NCBI GenBank assembly: GCA_945643635.1
Contig: CALZFC010000001.1
Span: 7,849,001-7,913,000 of the forward strand
Reading direction: 5' to 3'
Length of the DNA stretch: 64,000 bases
From: Allodiplogaster sudhausi
Lineage: Eukaryota; Nematoda; Chromadorea; Rhabditida; Diplogasteridae
Position numbers and translations under genes: made by a program. Within the stretch, counting starts at the first letter, position 1. Each line of letters starts with the position of its first letter. The notes below the pieces were generated by a model that made no database searches, was not told the origin of the DNA, and was given only the letters and a program-made list of their open reading frames with translations. Positions 1 through 15,644 of this stretch are shown in pieces.

Positions 1-12
1 CATAGGAACAAC

Positions 13-111
13 CTTGATGTGGTAGGTGTGCTTGTCGTCGTAGGGCGCGTTGAAGACGACCTTGGCGTTGGGCTGAGTGGCGATGTCGCCGGGAGCAAGG
101 GACTGGGCCAT
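13..111 (-). CDS. msp: Major sperm protein, first exon (partial, runs off left edge)
   Basis: This exon encodes residues 1-33 of MSP, the small cytoskeletal and signalling protein of amoeboid nematode sperm. The start codon is at 111 on the minus strand, and the exon ends in a GT donor at 12/11. The encoded sequence begins [17 protein letters not shown] and appears identical in protein to exon 1 of the neighbouring copy at 448-546. The 5' leader matches that copy only for about 15 bases upstream of the ATG (CTCCTCCAAGGC) and then diverges completely, so the two copies do not share a promoter sequence. The rest of the gene lies outside the window, so its integrity cannot be judged. Recognition as MSP is certain; activity is unknown. 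Confidence 0.93.
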
Positions 112-447
112 GCCTTGGAGGAGGTTCTTTCAACTTTTTGCAAAATTTTGAAACTTTGAGTTCAACACAGTGATAATCATTTTCCATACATCCAGCATAG
201 TTCAACAAATGCAAATATTCCAGCCAGTTTTGCGTCTTCTCTTCGAAAAGTGCTGGAACTTTGAACTCTGTTCCGTGATATTGCGAACATTCCACGAAAT
301 TTCCATGTTGATCATCGCACTTTTTGAAATCATGAAAATTTTGCAGCTGAGAAAATCATATAAAAGGGGCTTGCCAGATGCATTTCAATCAGTCGTTGAC
401 TGTGCTTCTCTGCTCGCCTCTCCACTTCTCTTCTCCTCCTCCAAGGC
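112..447. promoter_or_regulatory. Divergent promoter region between two MSP genes
   Basis: This is a 336 bp spacer between head-to-head MSP start codons. A clear TATAAAAG box lies at 359-366 on the plus strand, about 80 bases upstream of the right-hand ATG at 448, followed by a pyrimidine-rich leader. Several GATA-type cores occur (for example TGATAA near 171). In C. elegans, GATA-family control of MSP genes is known; its relevance here is inference. No equivalent TATA box is seen for the left-hand gene. Confidence 0.65.
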
Positions 448-1054
448 ATGGCCCAGTCCCTTGCTCCCGGCGACATCGCCACTCAGCCCAACGCCAAGGT
501 CGTCTTCAACGCGCCCTACGACGACAAGCACACCTACCACATCAAGGTTTGACTTTATTAATGTGGCCTTGTTAAGCAGATTATCTAAAAATATATTTAT
601 TTATAATTATTTAAAATAACAACGTTGAGTTAACTTATTCATTCAATTACAGGTGATCAACAGCTCTGCCCGTCGCATCGGCTGGGCCTTCAAGACCACG
701 AACATGAAGCGTCTCGGTGTCGACCCGGCCAGCGGAGTCCTCGACCCCAAGGAGCCCGTCCTCGTTGCTGTCTCCTGCGACGCCTTCGCCTATGGGCAGG
801 TACTGTAGATATTCTTTAGTTACCAGCATAAATTGTTGATCGTTCTAAATTTAGTTATTCAAATTCAATTAATTACTTAGAAATATCGCACTTTTACAAC
901 TAAAAATAATTTGCAGGAGGACACGAACAACGACCGCATCACCATCGAGTGGACGAACACCCCCGACGGCGCCGCCAAGCAGTTCCGCCGCAAGTGGTTC
1001 CAGGGCGACGGCATGGTCCGCCGCAAGAACCTCCCCATTGAGTACAGCCCTTGA
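448..1054 (+). CDS. msp: Major sperm protein (MSP), complete, three exons
   Basis: MSP polymerises into the filaments that drive crawling of nematode sperm, and it also acts as an extracellular signal to oocytes and the gonad sheath. The exons are 448-546, 653-799 and 917-1054, all with GT/AG borders and agreeing phases, giving 127 residues, the usual MSP length. Recognisable segments include [15 protein letters not shown], the INSSARRIG strand, [31 protein letters not shown] and the C-terminal [13 protein letters not shown]. The start is the first ATG after a TATA box and matches the canonical MAQS N-terminus. Two short introns interrupt the gene. It is divergently paired with another MSP copy at 13-111. 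Nothing looks degenerate, so this is very probably a functional, male-germline-expressed gene. Confidence 0.97.
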
Positions 1055-1172
1055 AGGGTTCCTGATGCGTCTCTTCACTCTCTATTTTCGCACACCCTCT
1101 TCGCCCTATCTCTTTCCCCTACGGCAGATAAAACCTCCTATTTATATGCAGTGTTCACAGTAAAATTCTATT

Positions 1173-1178
1173 AATAAA
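1173..1178 (+). terminator. Polyadenylation signal of the MSP gene
   Basis: A canonical AATAAA lies about 120 bases after the MSP stop codon, within an AT-rich stretch where transcription is expected to end. Confidence 0.6.
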
Positions 1179-1179
1179 A

Positions 1180-2726
1180 AAAACTATTAAACTGCATTAT
1201 TATTGTAAGATGTTGTAATTAGTTGAATTATAGTTTGAAAAGTCATGAAAAATGTGCAATTAATAAGTTCGCATGTACTTTTACATGAAGGAAACAAAAT
1301 ACATTATCTAATTTTGTACTTATTTCGTCTCTTTGCACTTTTCCACCATTTGGAGTCCTTTATAAAAGTTCCAAATTATGAAAGAGCAAACTGTTAGTTA
1401 ATGGATCACTGAAGATTCATAATTAAAACAAATTAATCACGATACAGGGGATTGTTGATGTGGGGGTTACGAATATAATGTTCATATCGCGTGGCTAAGT
1501 CATTTCAAAGAGTTACAGGAGCTCTGAAGGCAAATCATTTGTCTTTTGCCGAGTGTGGGTAACGTTATGGGTTGGCGATACCGTAGCCATCGCAAATGCA
1601 AAACCTGCTCGAATGACAAATTGTCACAACCTTTTCGACGGAAATATGCAAAATGGTTGCTATTTTCGTGTTTCTCGTACTCATTAACCTCCCTGAAGTG
1701 AATCTGGGGGTTAAAATTTTTTTGAAATTTTTTTACTGGAGCAGGAGTAACTGAAATATTTTTTTTAGAATAATCCAAATTAACTTCATATCTTTGCATA
1801 TTTCTTTTTTTTTTAACTTTAATTTCTACTTCAATCATATCTTAGACATTGAATACAGACATTATAACTATAAAAATTAAAAATAAATCAAAAGTAATTG
1901 ATAAGAGAACAAGAATCACCCTAATCTGCTAGCTTTCCTCTTTTTTGGCGGGTTCTTCTTCTACACCTCCTCCTTCCTATTTTCGCTCTTCTTCAGTGCT
2001 TTCTTGGGTTGTTGTGGCACGCTCTGAAAATTTCAATTTTTTTTCTTCCCAAATTGATAAGTATCTAATTGATTATTAATAATTGGGGGACATCTTAGAC
2101 TTCGTCGATATCTGCCGAACGATAGCCCATTCGGGAGCAGCATTTTTAGCTCTAAAACTAAAGAAATCCGGTGCAAAAATGCAATTTAAGACAACGACGC
2201 TTCAATAAGCTGCTGAGACCCTAAAAGTGAATTTTTTCAAGTTATAATTTGGCGTCTTTCTGAGCAACATCTTGTCTATTTACATGTGACAAAAATTTGA
2301 CAAACATTGCTATATCATGCGCAAAACTGTGAATGCGAACGTGCGAAAACTATGCAACTCTCACGAACCCGGCATCTCGAGATATACAGTCGAACTCTCT
2401 CTTATTGTTCCATGACCACATTGAAAGAGTTGAAATGAGCCTTTCTTATGACAGTGCCGACTGCCTAGCCAAACACACCGACCTCTCAACACATTTTTTG
2501 CGTTCCGTTATTATTTCGCTTAAAACGTTTAGTTGAATGGCATTTTAAATTGAGCAGCATTTCGGTCAAATAGATGAAAAGAGTGTACCAAACGTAGAGA
2601 ACAAAAGTATCTAAACAGACTTTTACAAACGTTTATTGGCGCAGTTGTGCTTGCTGTTGATTCGCTTTGTGACGTTTTCTGAAAATTGGAAAATTGCAAT
2701 CATCTTTTGATTGTGTTTATGTATGT
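1180..2726. other. Intergenic DNA with a decayed repeat
   Basis: I see no convincing exon here. The part at about 1455-1750 resembles the interior of the element at 23853-24216: both share a block reading roughly ACGAATATnATnTTCAT followed by CGCG and AAGTCATTT, and a second block CTCCnTnAGTGAAT. It is probably an old diverged copy of the same repeat. The rest is AT-rich unique sequence between the MSP gene and the 3' end of the carboxylesterase. Confidence 0.4.
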
Positions 2727-6933
<4,207 letters not shown>

Positions 6934-8548
6934 TCAATGCTGCAAATAAATCTAGGTGCACGCAATAGACATTAGTTGCGTTTTCTGGATAACTACATAA
7001 TACAAAGAAATGTCACAAGAATGCGATTTGTTAATTGACTGCAAAACTCAATACTATAATGAGTGTTGGAAAATCAGCTAGAACGGAGGCGGCGACCTTT
7101 CTGCTCCGTTTATTGTTCATTGTGATCTCAGGCATTTCTAATCCTACTATTACACTGTCTGCTATCACTACAGAAATTTGAAAAAGTTAGTAATTGCAAA
7201 GAAGAATGGTTTCTTTTTTTTCTAAACTTCGCTTTTTATTCCTGAGTTCTCAATGATCAAATATTAATTGATCATTAAGCTGAACAGGAAAAAATGTGCT
7301 CTGACAATGAGAGCTTAAAGAATATCGAAAACAGTGGCGCTCCTCGTACCCACGGTAAATAATACAGTGCTATTAAGTTTCCCCAAGCAAAGTTTACGAT
7401 TCAGAGAGTTGATTAGGAGGAGGCATCGATACTAGACATATAGGAACAAACATAAATACAGAGAGTAAGATCATACAACAAGTTACACATATATACATAC
7501 AGACATACCGTTACACCTTACGCCTTTTAACGAGGTCTGTCCTCGATCCTATTAGGAAAAAAACCAAACCCACATATGAAACGAAGGAACTGAAGAAAGC
7601 GAAAAGAGGGAGAAATGATGCAGCGCGCAATAAACTGTCAAGTGGATAGCACGAAGAAGGACGTTTTAGTTATGAATGTGGCGTGAAAGGCTAAAGAGTG
7701 GTAGAGAGAAGCAGAGAGAAGTAAGTGATTGAATGCGAGATGAGAGGAGCGAGGTGTGGACAGGTCTGAGTGTGATCGATCTCAATGTACGTTAAAGGGA
7801 GTTTCCGACGAAAACAATGTCTTCTTCTTTTATCTTCCTACATGATCATATTTGGCCAAAAACATCAACTGGAAGCAAACATCAACATCAGTCAAAAACA
7901 TCAACCTCCTTATGAAAACCAGTATTTAGCCAGATATTTGCATTTCTTTTTGAATACTCCGCTCGTTGCGACCGCAAAAGAAGTGGATTATTTTGTTCAA
8001 CACGCCTACAGAGCGAAAGCATTCTTTTAATTCCAACACTTTCTCATTATTCCTTCACCCTGCAAGAAGGATCCTCCTCCCAGGTGGGCTAGGATAAGAG
8101 AAGAGAAGCATCGCGCTTTAATGACACTCTACATCTGGTAATCAACAACATGGCTAACTTATTTATAAGCATACATATTTATCGAATATGTTCAATATTA
8201 CTCGCAAAAATCATTTTCAATTTTCATTGGATTTACTAAAATAATTTTGATGAGCCAAAAAAGCTCAATCTTGAGTATACATACATAGTACATAGTACAC
8301 CTTTTAGCCTGACACAAAGAAGAGATATTGAAATAGAGGATACACCTTTAATGGTCAAGAAAATTGCAAATTGATTTCTATTGGGTTCGGTGCTTCTTTA
8401 ATTGTAAGGTTATGATGTTATGGGTAAAGAGGCTGACAATGTACATAGCTTTAAATCTACAGTATTTTACTGTCTGCGTCTTTCGTCTTCTTGTTGCTTG
8501 AGGAGTACGGTAGTTTTTTTTAGGTCCTTGGACAGCCTCATTAATGTG
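6934..8548. other. Intergenic spacer with repeat remnants
   Basis: No gene is recognised. About 7785-8000 resembles 26456-26600 and 32325-32345 (shared pattern TTAAAGG...TCCGACGAAA followed by a CTTCTTCTTT tract), so it is a dispersed repeat. Around 7420-7760 the sequence is purine-rich without open reading frames. A TTAA-type element occupies 8246-8401 and is listed separately. Confidence 0.5.
8246..8401. mobile_element. Short non-autonomous element (TTAAAGGAGC family)
   Basis: This aligns by eye with 36363-36502. Shared blocks are GAGCCAAAAA near the left end, TTTTnGCCTGACACAA in the middle, ATGGTCAnGAAAATTG and a right end reading about TGCTTCTTTAA. The right end carries TTAA at 8398-8401; the left end is degenerate. 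There is no coding capacity, so it is classed as a MITE remnant. Confidence 0.5.
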
Positions 8549-9244
8549 CTAAGTGCCTCCCTCCTCGACTACGTCGTAGAGTGTCCGGCGAAGACGATCG
8601 TACGTCCTGCACATGTCCATGAGCATGCCTGCTTTCATTGAGCTCGTCGTGTAGGCGATGGCGATTCTGTTCCTTACATCTAACTCGACCTTAAAGGAAC
8701 CATGTACCGAATGATTCTACAGTAATACATTAGGACTGTTTAGAACTCACGCCCTAATTATTCAGTAAACTGCTCCTTTAAGAACATAGCCCTAAGTTCT
8801 TAAGGTGTCTACATACAAATATATATATGACGCGATTTGCGAGAGAATCAAAATGAATCAAAGCGACCGCGGACATTGCCAAAATCAACCGACTTGGATT
8901 TTGTTCAAAAGTTCCTTATAGGTACTTCTGATAAGAGGAATCGATTGGGAATGGTTTGGGAGTCCGAAAATGTATTATTCGTCTACTATGAAACCTTGAA
9001 TTATGGGGCTCGCTGCAATTGCGACGCACTTTGTTGAGATATAGAAATGAAAATTTGCCTTATAAAAGCCAAGATATTACTCTAAAAAATGGAAAAAGAA
9101 AATCGTGAAAATTTTCAAACTTCAATCCCTTATTGTCTTTAATGTTTGAAGGAGCGCAGACAACGTGTTTCTCATTTTACCAGAACCAAACCTATACAGA
9201 TTTTGGCTATGTCCGCGGCCTTTTTGATTCTCTCGCAAATCGCG

Positions 9245-9288
<44 letters not shown>

Positions 9289-12256
9289 AATTAAATAAAT
9301 TAAATACGCCAATTTAAAAATGTGATTCGCTAACAGCGGAAAAAAGTTGTTTAAAAAACAAAATAAAATTAATATTTAAAAAAAATAAGCAAACTTGTTG
9401 GCATCCATATCCCGGGTGGCCGATGCTGAAATCAGCACCCGCGCGGCCAAGAGGCAGGAAGACAAGTCCGCCACTCCGCGCCAGCGAGACGTCGCTGAAG
9501 TTGCTCGACAATTTGTTAATTATAAGTATGTATGTTAAAATGTTAATTAAAGCACAATTACAAGTAACATATCAGTAAAACAACCTTATTTTGATATGAA
9601 ATTATAAAACTCTATATAACCAATAATACATCATACACACATATATAAAGAAATAAACAAAAAAATGAGTTGCAAAATTGTGAAAAGAAATAAAAGAATA
9701 AATACAACGAAAAGAAGGCTCAACCTAATGACGTTGAACAGCAACTGGTCCGTCGTGTTCACGACTGGCACGCTAAGCTGTACGAGAGTCTTCTCACTGA
9801 TGAGCTCTCGCTCACCCAGCTTGAAATTTATCAGTTAAAAAATATATACTCATCTTTTTCAAGTAATCATTAGTCAATGTGAAGAAATCGATATCAGATT
9901 AATTAAACAATGCTCAACTATCTAGAGTAGTTATTACTTAAAAAGAGACCAATAATTTAATTAATAAATCTATCAATTAATTTGGTTCAATATTATTAAT
10001 ATATGTATATGTACATGAATAGATAAATAATTAAATAAATAAAAATAAAATAAATATGTATATTAATAAAATAAGACTGCGCTGAAGATGACGGCCAGTG
10101 ATCGCGCGTTTCCGATCCCGAGAGCAGCGGCCACCTCGAGCGAGTGGAAGGCGGCGTTGTTGAAGGTGAAGGAGAACACCGTGTCCAGCCAGGGCACGTT
10201 GCAGAGAGCACGCACGACGAAGAGGTTCTCAAGAGAGAAAGAAAATGCGAGAGAAATTTAAGGACGCAATGTTAATGTTTTTTTGTTGTTGTTCAATTAT
10301 GACCATTAAAATACAGTCATTGATTTATCATTAACGGAATATGAGCTGGCAAAAAATAAGCGCGTTGCTGACCCCGAGCATCTTGTAAAAGTTTCTGAGA
10401 TTCCAGGCGATTCTGTAGTCGTGCGCCACTTCGGCGAGCCATCGAAGCGGAGTGAGTGGAATGAGATGAGCCACTCGAGCATCGTGCTCGGGTGGCAAGC
10501 CAATGTGGAAGTCGGCAGACAGAGGCCGGGCGATCTCGTCTCTGGAAGAAATTTCAAATAGATTGCGGTTTGAGTTTCGTGCTCCTTTAATTACTTCTGA
10601 TTATTAATCAATTATTTAAAGAATTTTTAATTATGATTGAATTGCTTAATTGCAATTAATTAATTATGTACTTATTTTATCTACAGTATCATCAAGTGGT
10701 CATGGCGCAGAAAGTATAAAATTTTCTGAATTTGATAGATTCAATCGATAGAGAAAAAAATTCCCATGCAGAAAAACGAAATATGGACAATTTCCGTTGC
10801 CTGTACAATTCGCATGGTTCTTAAGGATGCATGACCCCTCGATGTTGGGCGGTACTATACTTTTTAAATGTTGACACAATTCAGTGGCGGAAGAGGGGGG
10901 AGGCGGGGTGCTTTTCAACCTGACAAATTCGCCGATGCTTCTCCGTTTCGGGTCGACGCGGCGAATCAGCTGGTCAGCCAGCCAGCCATACGTGTAGATG
11001 TGATAACCAGTTGCAGTTCATGCAATTGAGATTCTTCTCTCCTATCTCGCACTCCCTCTCTCACTTCATCCCTCTAACCCTTCACGCTATCTTTCTCTAC
11101 CTCTCTCTATCTCGCTCTTTATCTCTCTCACTAGCTCTCTCCCCTCTCTCTCTCTCACTTCTCTCTCCTAACCTGGTGGCCATGCCGGCTTCTGCTCCGC
11201 CAGCCTCCTCCCAATAGTGTCAGGTGCCAGAGCCTCCTCGACCGTGATGACTCCATCCACATAGGGTAAGCCAGCCATGTGTGACATCAACATCTGACTT
11301 ATCTTTCTCTGCCACCCCTCATTTTCTCTCTTCTCTCTCAATCTCTCTTCACTGACTTTCTGAATAAATCTTGCTCTCTCGTCCTCGATATATGACGGTA
11401 TATGTATACTATGTATACATACATACTATAATGCTTACGTACATTTTTGCAGACAGAGCTATAAATCAAAAACACCAAATAAGAGTATTCTTCTTTAAAT
11501 TTTTGCACCGTCGTTTATTCACTCCTTTCTCCCCTCAATTTACTTATAAATGTTTATTTGTATACATATACATATATCTTTCTGAACTTGGTCTTGGTGA
11601 TGCATCAATTTCTCGCTTACTATTTGTACTATCACTTTTTATCTAATTTCACTTTTTCCATTCTCTCTAACTTCACTTTTCATTTTTTCCATACCTCTCT
11701 ATCGCTCTTTGTCTCTTTTCACTCTCACTCTCACTCAATATCTTTCTTTCTCTCGTTCGTTCTCTATCTTTTTTCCTTTTTTCCCCCCTCTCTCTCTCTT
11801 ATACCGATCTTGGGTGCTACCTACTTGTACCGTGACATTGTCCTTGCCGTGCTGGCCAAACTCTGGCCAGTGTTTCACCACCAAGTCATCATAGCTGGCC
11901 CATCCCCTGTCAACGACTATCGCCACTGCGACAGCTGCGACTGCCTTCGTCGCGGAGAATGCAAGCGAGATTGTGTTCTGAGCCAGGTGAGAGTGAAAAA
12001 GACAGAAAGGGAGAAAAGATAAGTTAGGACTTGTACTTGTTTTCTTGTTAATTTCATCTTTCCATACTGCGATATTCTCTGTTGTCATGCTCTGCGCTCT
12101 GATTCTAATTTTTTTCTCTCATGTCAGACTTTCTCTTTTGCCGTCTATCTGTTATCGCTAATCTCTCGTTCACTTTCTTTATCTCCTTTTCTTTTCATTT
12201 TTCTAACTATCTCTTTCTTTCTTCTTATCTCGCTCACACACTTTCGCTTTACCTTT

Positions 12257-12307
<51 letters not shown>

Positions 12308-12894
12308 GTTTCTCTCCCTCACTGTTTCTCTTTCTCTCTTTCTCTCTCTCTCCCAACCTCTGTCCACAGCTCTCCTTTGGCCGCATCTGCATAGCCACCC
12401 CAGACGTCGACCACTTTTCTTCCCTCGACGAAGACAGCAAAGGACGCGCCACCATGCTCCCAGCCGTCAAGGAAGTTCTGCCTTTTTTTAATACTTAATT
12501 AAATATATAGCTATTATTTATTTTTTATTAAAATAAATGCAATTCCATTTTCACGTTTCTTTTTTAAACTTATTGTTAGGTTTCATAGCAAACAAAATCC
12601 ATATTCAAACGCTTGTCCATAGTGAAAAGCTCTAAAATTGAGATAGGCATAGAATATGGAAAATAAAAATAAGACAAGAAGAACATGTATTGAAGATAAA
12701 TACAAATAAAAAAGAGAAATAAAATAAAGAATGTGTTTACCGTACTTGAACGCGTCAAGGACTCGTTGGTACTTTGGCTCCGCCGTTCCATCGATGTGCA
12801 AGGGAGGCACGCGAGGCTCGGCGAGCCAAAAGGCCAGGAGGAGGAAGAAGAGGGCGGCGAGTGCGATCTTGATGCCTCTGCCTTTTCCACGCAT
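8549..12894 (-). CDS. Beta-lactamase-fold (LACT-type) protein with N-terminal membrane anchor
   Basis: This is a homologue of the nematode LACT family (serine beta-lactamase/penicillin-binding fold), related to mammalian LACTB; the substrates of nematode members are not known to me. Exons: 12741-12894, 12358-12477, 11825-11977, 11173-11293, about 10920-11006, 10373-10541, 10078-10227, 9725-9819, 9395-9494 and 8549-8689. Exon 1 has a basic N-terminus and one hydrophobic segment (about residues 9-24), suggesting a signal anchor. Landmarks are DGWEHGGASFAVF, the SxxK nucleophile motif in FSATKAVA, MSHMAGLPYVDG, YTYGWLADQ, DFHIGLPPEH, AAALGIGNARSLA, the GHPGYGC loop in place of the KTG-like triad, and a C-terminal NRIAIAYTTSSMKAGM. 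Two borders are doubtful: exon 1/2 phase, and exon 5, which has no AG acceptor. The gene may be recently damaged. Confidence 0.82.
8691..8781. mobile_element. 91 bp TTAA-flanked MITE abutting a LACT exon
   Basis: The left end is TTAAAGGAAC and the right end GCTCCTTTAA, an inverted pair in the same family as the 25.4 kb element. It sits directly against the last exon of the LACT gene. The minus-strand acceptor CCTTTAAG of that exon is formed by the element end. Confidence 0.6.
8829..9246. mobile_element. 418 bp MITE with GACGCGATTTGCGAGAGAATC terminal repeats (intron 9 of LACT gene)
   Basis: Terminal inverted repeats of about 21 bases (GACGCGATTTGCGAGAGAAT plus one base) stand at both ends, with further imperfect pairing inward (CCGCGGACAT versus ATGTCCGCGG). 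The flanks are TA repeats, consistent with TA target-site choice as in Tc1/mariner-type elements. It has no coding capacity. Confidence 0.75.
9247..9285. repeat. (AT)n microsatellite
   Basis: An uninterrupted AT dinucleotide run immediately follows the MITE end. Confidence 0.9.
12258..12356. repeat. (CT)n-rich microsatellite in LACT intron 2
   Basis: This is a long interrupted CT/TTTCTC run. It lies directly beside the donor of exon 2 of the LACT gene on the minus strand, where it reads as GA-rich. Confidence 0.9.
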
Positions 12895-13439
12895 TCCGAA
12901 AATATATCTAGAACGAGAGAGAAAGAGAGAGATAAAAAGAGAGAGGACGAGAGGGATATAATAGACGGAAATGATTCTTATTGAAACAACAAAGAGAGAG
13001 TGAGAGAGAGAGTCAGAACGAGGTATAGAGAGCGAGCAAGAGAAGAGTGATAGAGACAAAGATAATGGGATAGAGAAGAAGATGGAGAATAATTGTTCTT
13101 ATAGAGACAACAATGTCTTTTTCCTTCTGTTTCCCTCATACCTCTCATTTTCTTTCTATGATTCATCCATATAACCTCAAAACATTTTTTCACATCACTG
13201 ACACTTTAGAAAATAGAGAAGTAGAAAATAGAGAAATAGACCGAGAGAGCAAGAGAGAGAAGGAGAGAAAGTTTGGTAAATGTGGAGAGGAGAAGGCACT
13301 TTTCAGTTGGGTACCCAGAGTGCAATAATGTAGCCCCTTCAATTACGACAGCTGAGCAACAAACTACATTCAGGCAGGAAGTGAAAGTTGTTTTTGAATT
13401 GTTGGCAAGCAGCAATAGCGATAGCAACAAATGAAAAAG

Positions 13440-13462
13440 AGAAAGAAGGCGAGGTAAGTGGC

Positions 13463-13514
<52 letters not shown>

Positions 13515-13910
13515 AGAGAGAGAGATAGCGACAAAGGGAACTAGAAATAGAGGGATTGTGAGAGAAAATAGAGGAGCAGCATGTAGTTCGAACTATGTTG
13601 CATGTCTGGTGCATGCTTCAGTTTAAATGTCTTCGATTATCGAGATAACAGCAGCAGCGAGACAAAGGAGGAGAGATAAAGGCGGAGAGAGATACATAGA
13701 GAGAGAGTGAGAGAGAACGAGCTATAGAGAACGGGAGAAGGATATAAGCGGCGATAAGGTAAGAAGCCGTGATCGATAAAGAAAAGGAGCAGAAAGCGTG
13801 AAGGAGTGAGAAAGATAGAAAAAGAGAGAGAGATAGAGAGAGAGAGAGATAGAAAGATACCGAGGGGAGACAAAGAAACAGGGGAAAGTGAGAGAGGGAG
13901 AGACAGACAG
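13440..13910. repeat. GA-rich simple-sequence block
   Basis: This is a mixture of GAGAGA runs and GATAGA/GAAAGA variants on the plus strand. The apparent reading frames across it are low-complexity artefacts. The equivalent block in copy 2 is about 21880-22340. Confidence 0.85.
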
Positions 13911-14424
13911 AGCAACTGAGGTGTCATAGTCTATTTATGTAGTTGTTAGTCTGTTTTGTCGCCACAAACGCTTGTTTGCTCGCATTCCACTCAATTCTTA
14001 TCATTTGGGGGGGGGGGGATAATTGCGCCTTGGCTCTTAGACCTAGCCATTTTTCATTTTCCACCACTCATTGTTTCTATGCTTTGTTTGGGAATTGACC
14101 ATGAATGAATCCTTCGAACTTGAAAAACTTCACGAAAGAAAGAGTGAGAAAGAGAGGGAGAGAGAGAGAGGAAGTGTATTGGCTGGTCTCAAAATAACAA
14201 ATGTAGAACAAATCTCTATTCATTTGTTAAAACGGATCGTTGCACCATTCAAGCGTGACTGAATGCATTGTCGAAAAAGGCTTTCTTACGAGAAAACGAA
14301 CAAAATTTATTCAAACAGGTTTTTTTCGAAAATAAAAGAACAACGGGGAAATGGGCATTCTAAAGCGAAGTTGCCAACGGCGTCTGCGTCTCTTCCTTTC
14401 CATGCTTTCTCTTCTCTCTCTCAA

Positions 14425-15282
14425 AGTCTGCTTTCTCTCTTTTCCCTCCTCCTCCTCCCACTCGTGCTGCTCATAATCGCCGAAGAATTGCACGTAACGC
14501 CGTCTGCCAATTCGAATTTCTCGGATGGAAATTTATCCTGAAAGAATCAAGAGGCTCCCCATTTTCTTTCTCGCTCTTTCTCGCCTCGCACCGGGGCCTA
14601 CTTCGGGGCCGACCACGGGGGCCGGGGCCGGATATTTTCGACCCCCGACCACCCCTGCGTATCATCAAACCATTCTTTCACTCATTCTAACATAGAGACA
14701 GCATCGTAGTCGTCCATTTCTAAGCCGTAGAATCGATGCTGCCGCTCCGACTCGGGCGGCAGAATTTCTTCATCGATCTGCTATGAATAATGGCCTTCCG
14801 AGAGATCAGACCACCAAACCTACTATAGATTTAATTCATTTACAATATTATTTAAGTGTACTGCTCTTCGAGGCAAAATGCATGCAATTAAATTTGAGGA
14901 GAGTTAACGACTAACGTTCCAAAGTGAAAAATCCGCACAGAAAGAACGTATGAGTGCTCCCAAGCTGACTTACAGACTTGATGACTGATTGTCTTTGTTC
15001 TTGAAAAACGGTTACTCTTTATGCTCAAGACATATATATTTTTAAATTAAAAAAACAGACCTGTCAATCGATATGTTATAACAGTAAAAACTTCCATCAG
15101 GCTCATAATGGCTGATCATCGTTTGAAGCGATGAACATACATGATGCCTGTCAAAGAAAATGTCTACTCGATTCGATGGCCCATGTGAGCAACGATAAAA
15201 AAATTTCTCACATTGAGGTAAAAGGGTAGCGAAAGCAGAAGTCTTCTCGGCATTCGACGAGACGACGTGCAGGATCCCCATG
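14425..15282 (-). pseudogene. Gene X copy 1 (5'-truncated, two frameshifting deletions)
   Basis: This is a decayed duplicate of the unrecognised gene at 22890-24431. Its exon 1 is missing because the duplication ends near 15385. Exon 2 (from 15282, MGILHVVSSNAEKTSAFA) is preserved. Exon 3 (about 14695-14790, starting IDEEILPPESERQHRFYG) has lost about 14 bases after DAV relative to copy 2. Exon 4 (about 14425-14545) lacks about 7 bases (CATTCGG) that copy 2 has in the ADGIRRYVQFFGDYEQ segment. Both deletions break the frame, so this copy cannot make the copy 2 protein. Confidence 0.6.
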
Positions 15283-15450
15283 CTAAAAAATAATCAATAT
15301 AGTAAATATTACCAAATTATTGCGAAAACAGCAAGAATTATTTTGTATATAAGTTTAAAAAAATAGACAACAAGTCATTTTCCCTACGCCAGTGCTGCCG
15401 CGATTGATGCAGTCCGATAGGTTGCTCGTTCGAGATTATAGGCCCACTCC

Positions 15451-15642
15451 GGCGAATGCGCGTGCGTCACGGGAGAAATTTTCCGCCCTCCCTTTTCTCT
15501 CTTCTTTCCAGCATCTCTCGACCTTCTCCAGGTACTAAGAAAGAACGTTGAGCGAGCATGCGATAGCGCGTGGAAATAGTGCGTGTAGAGGAGAGGAAAA
15601 GGAGGGTGGAAAATTTCTTCTAATATGCACGCATATTCGCCT
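15451..15642. mobile_element. Hairpin MITE, about 192 bp
   Basis: The two ends are imperfect inverted repeats: GGCGAATGCGCGTGCGT at the left, and its relative reading GCACGCATATTCGCC at the right. Pairing continues through AGAAATTTTCCGCCCTCC and its complement. A lone copy of one end recurs at about 16965-17010, inside the DUF4781-like fragment. Confidence 0.55.
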
Positions 15643-15644
15643 CA

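Larger units (their letters stand above)
13109..15385. repeat. Segmental duplication, copy 1
   Basis: About 2.3 kb is repeated in direct orientation at 21520-24325. Matching stretches include 13110-13190, the block at 13210-13440, the GA-rich block 13440-13920, 14210-14580 and 14690-15380. It contains the LACT upstream region and a decayed copy of gene X. A short GC-rich insertion (about 14590-14665) is unique to this copy. Homology ends near 15385, where a different repeat family begins. Confidence 0.85.

Noticed and set aside
11558..12498. Plus-strand frames containing LYRDIVLAVLAKLWPVF and FGRICIATPDVDHF
   Set aside because: They are antisense to LACT exons 2 and 3, whose minus-strand translation carries family motifs including SxxK.
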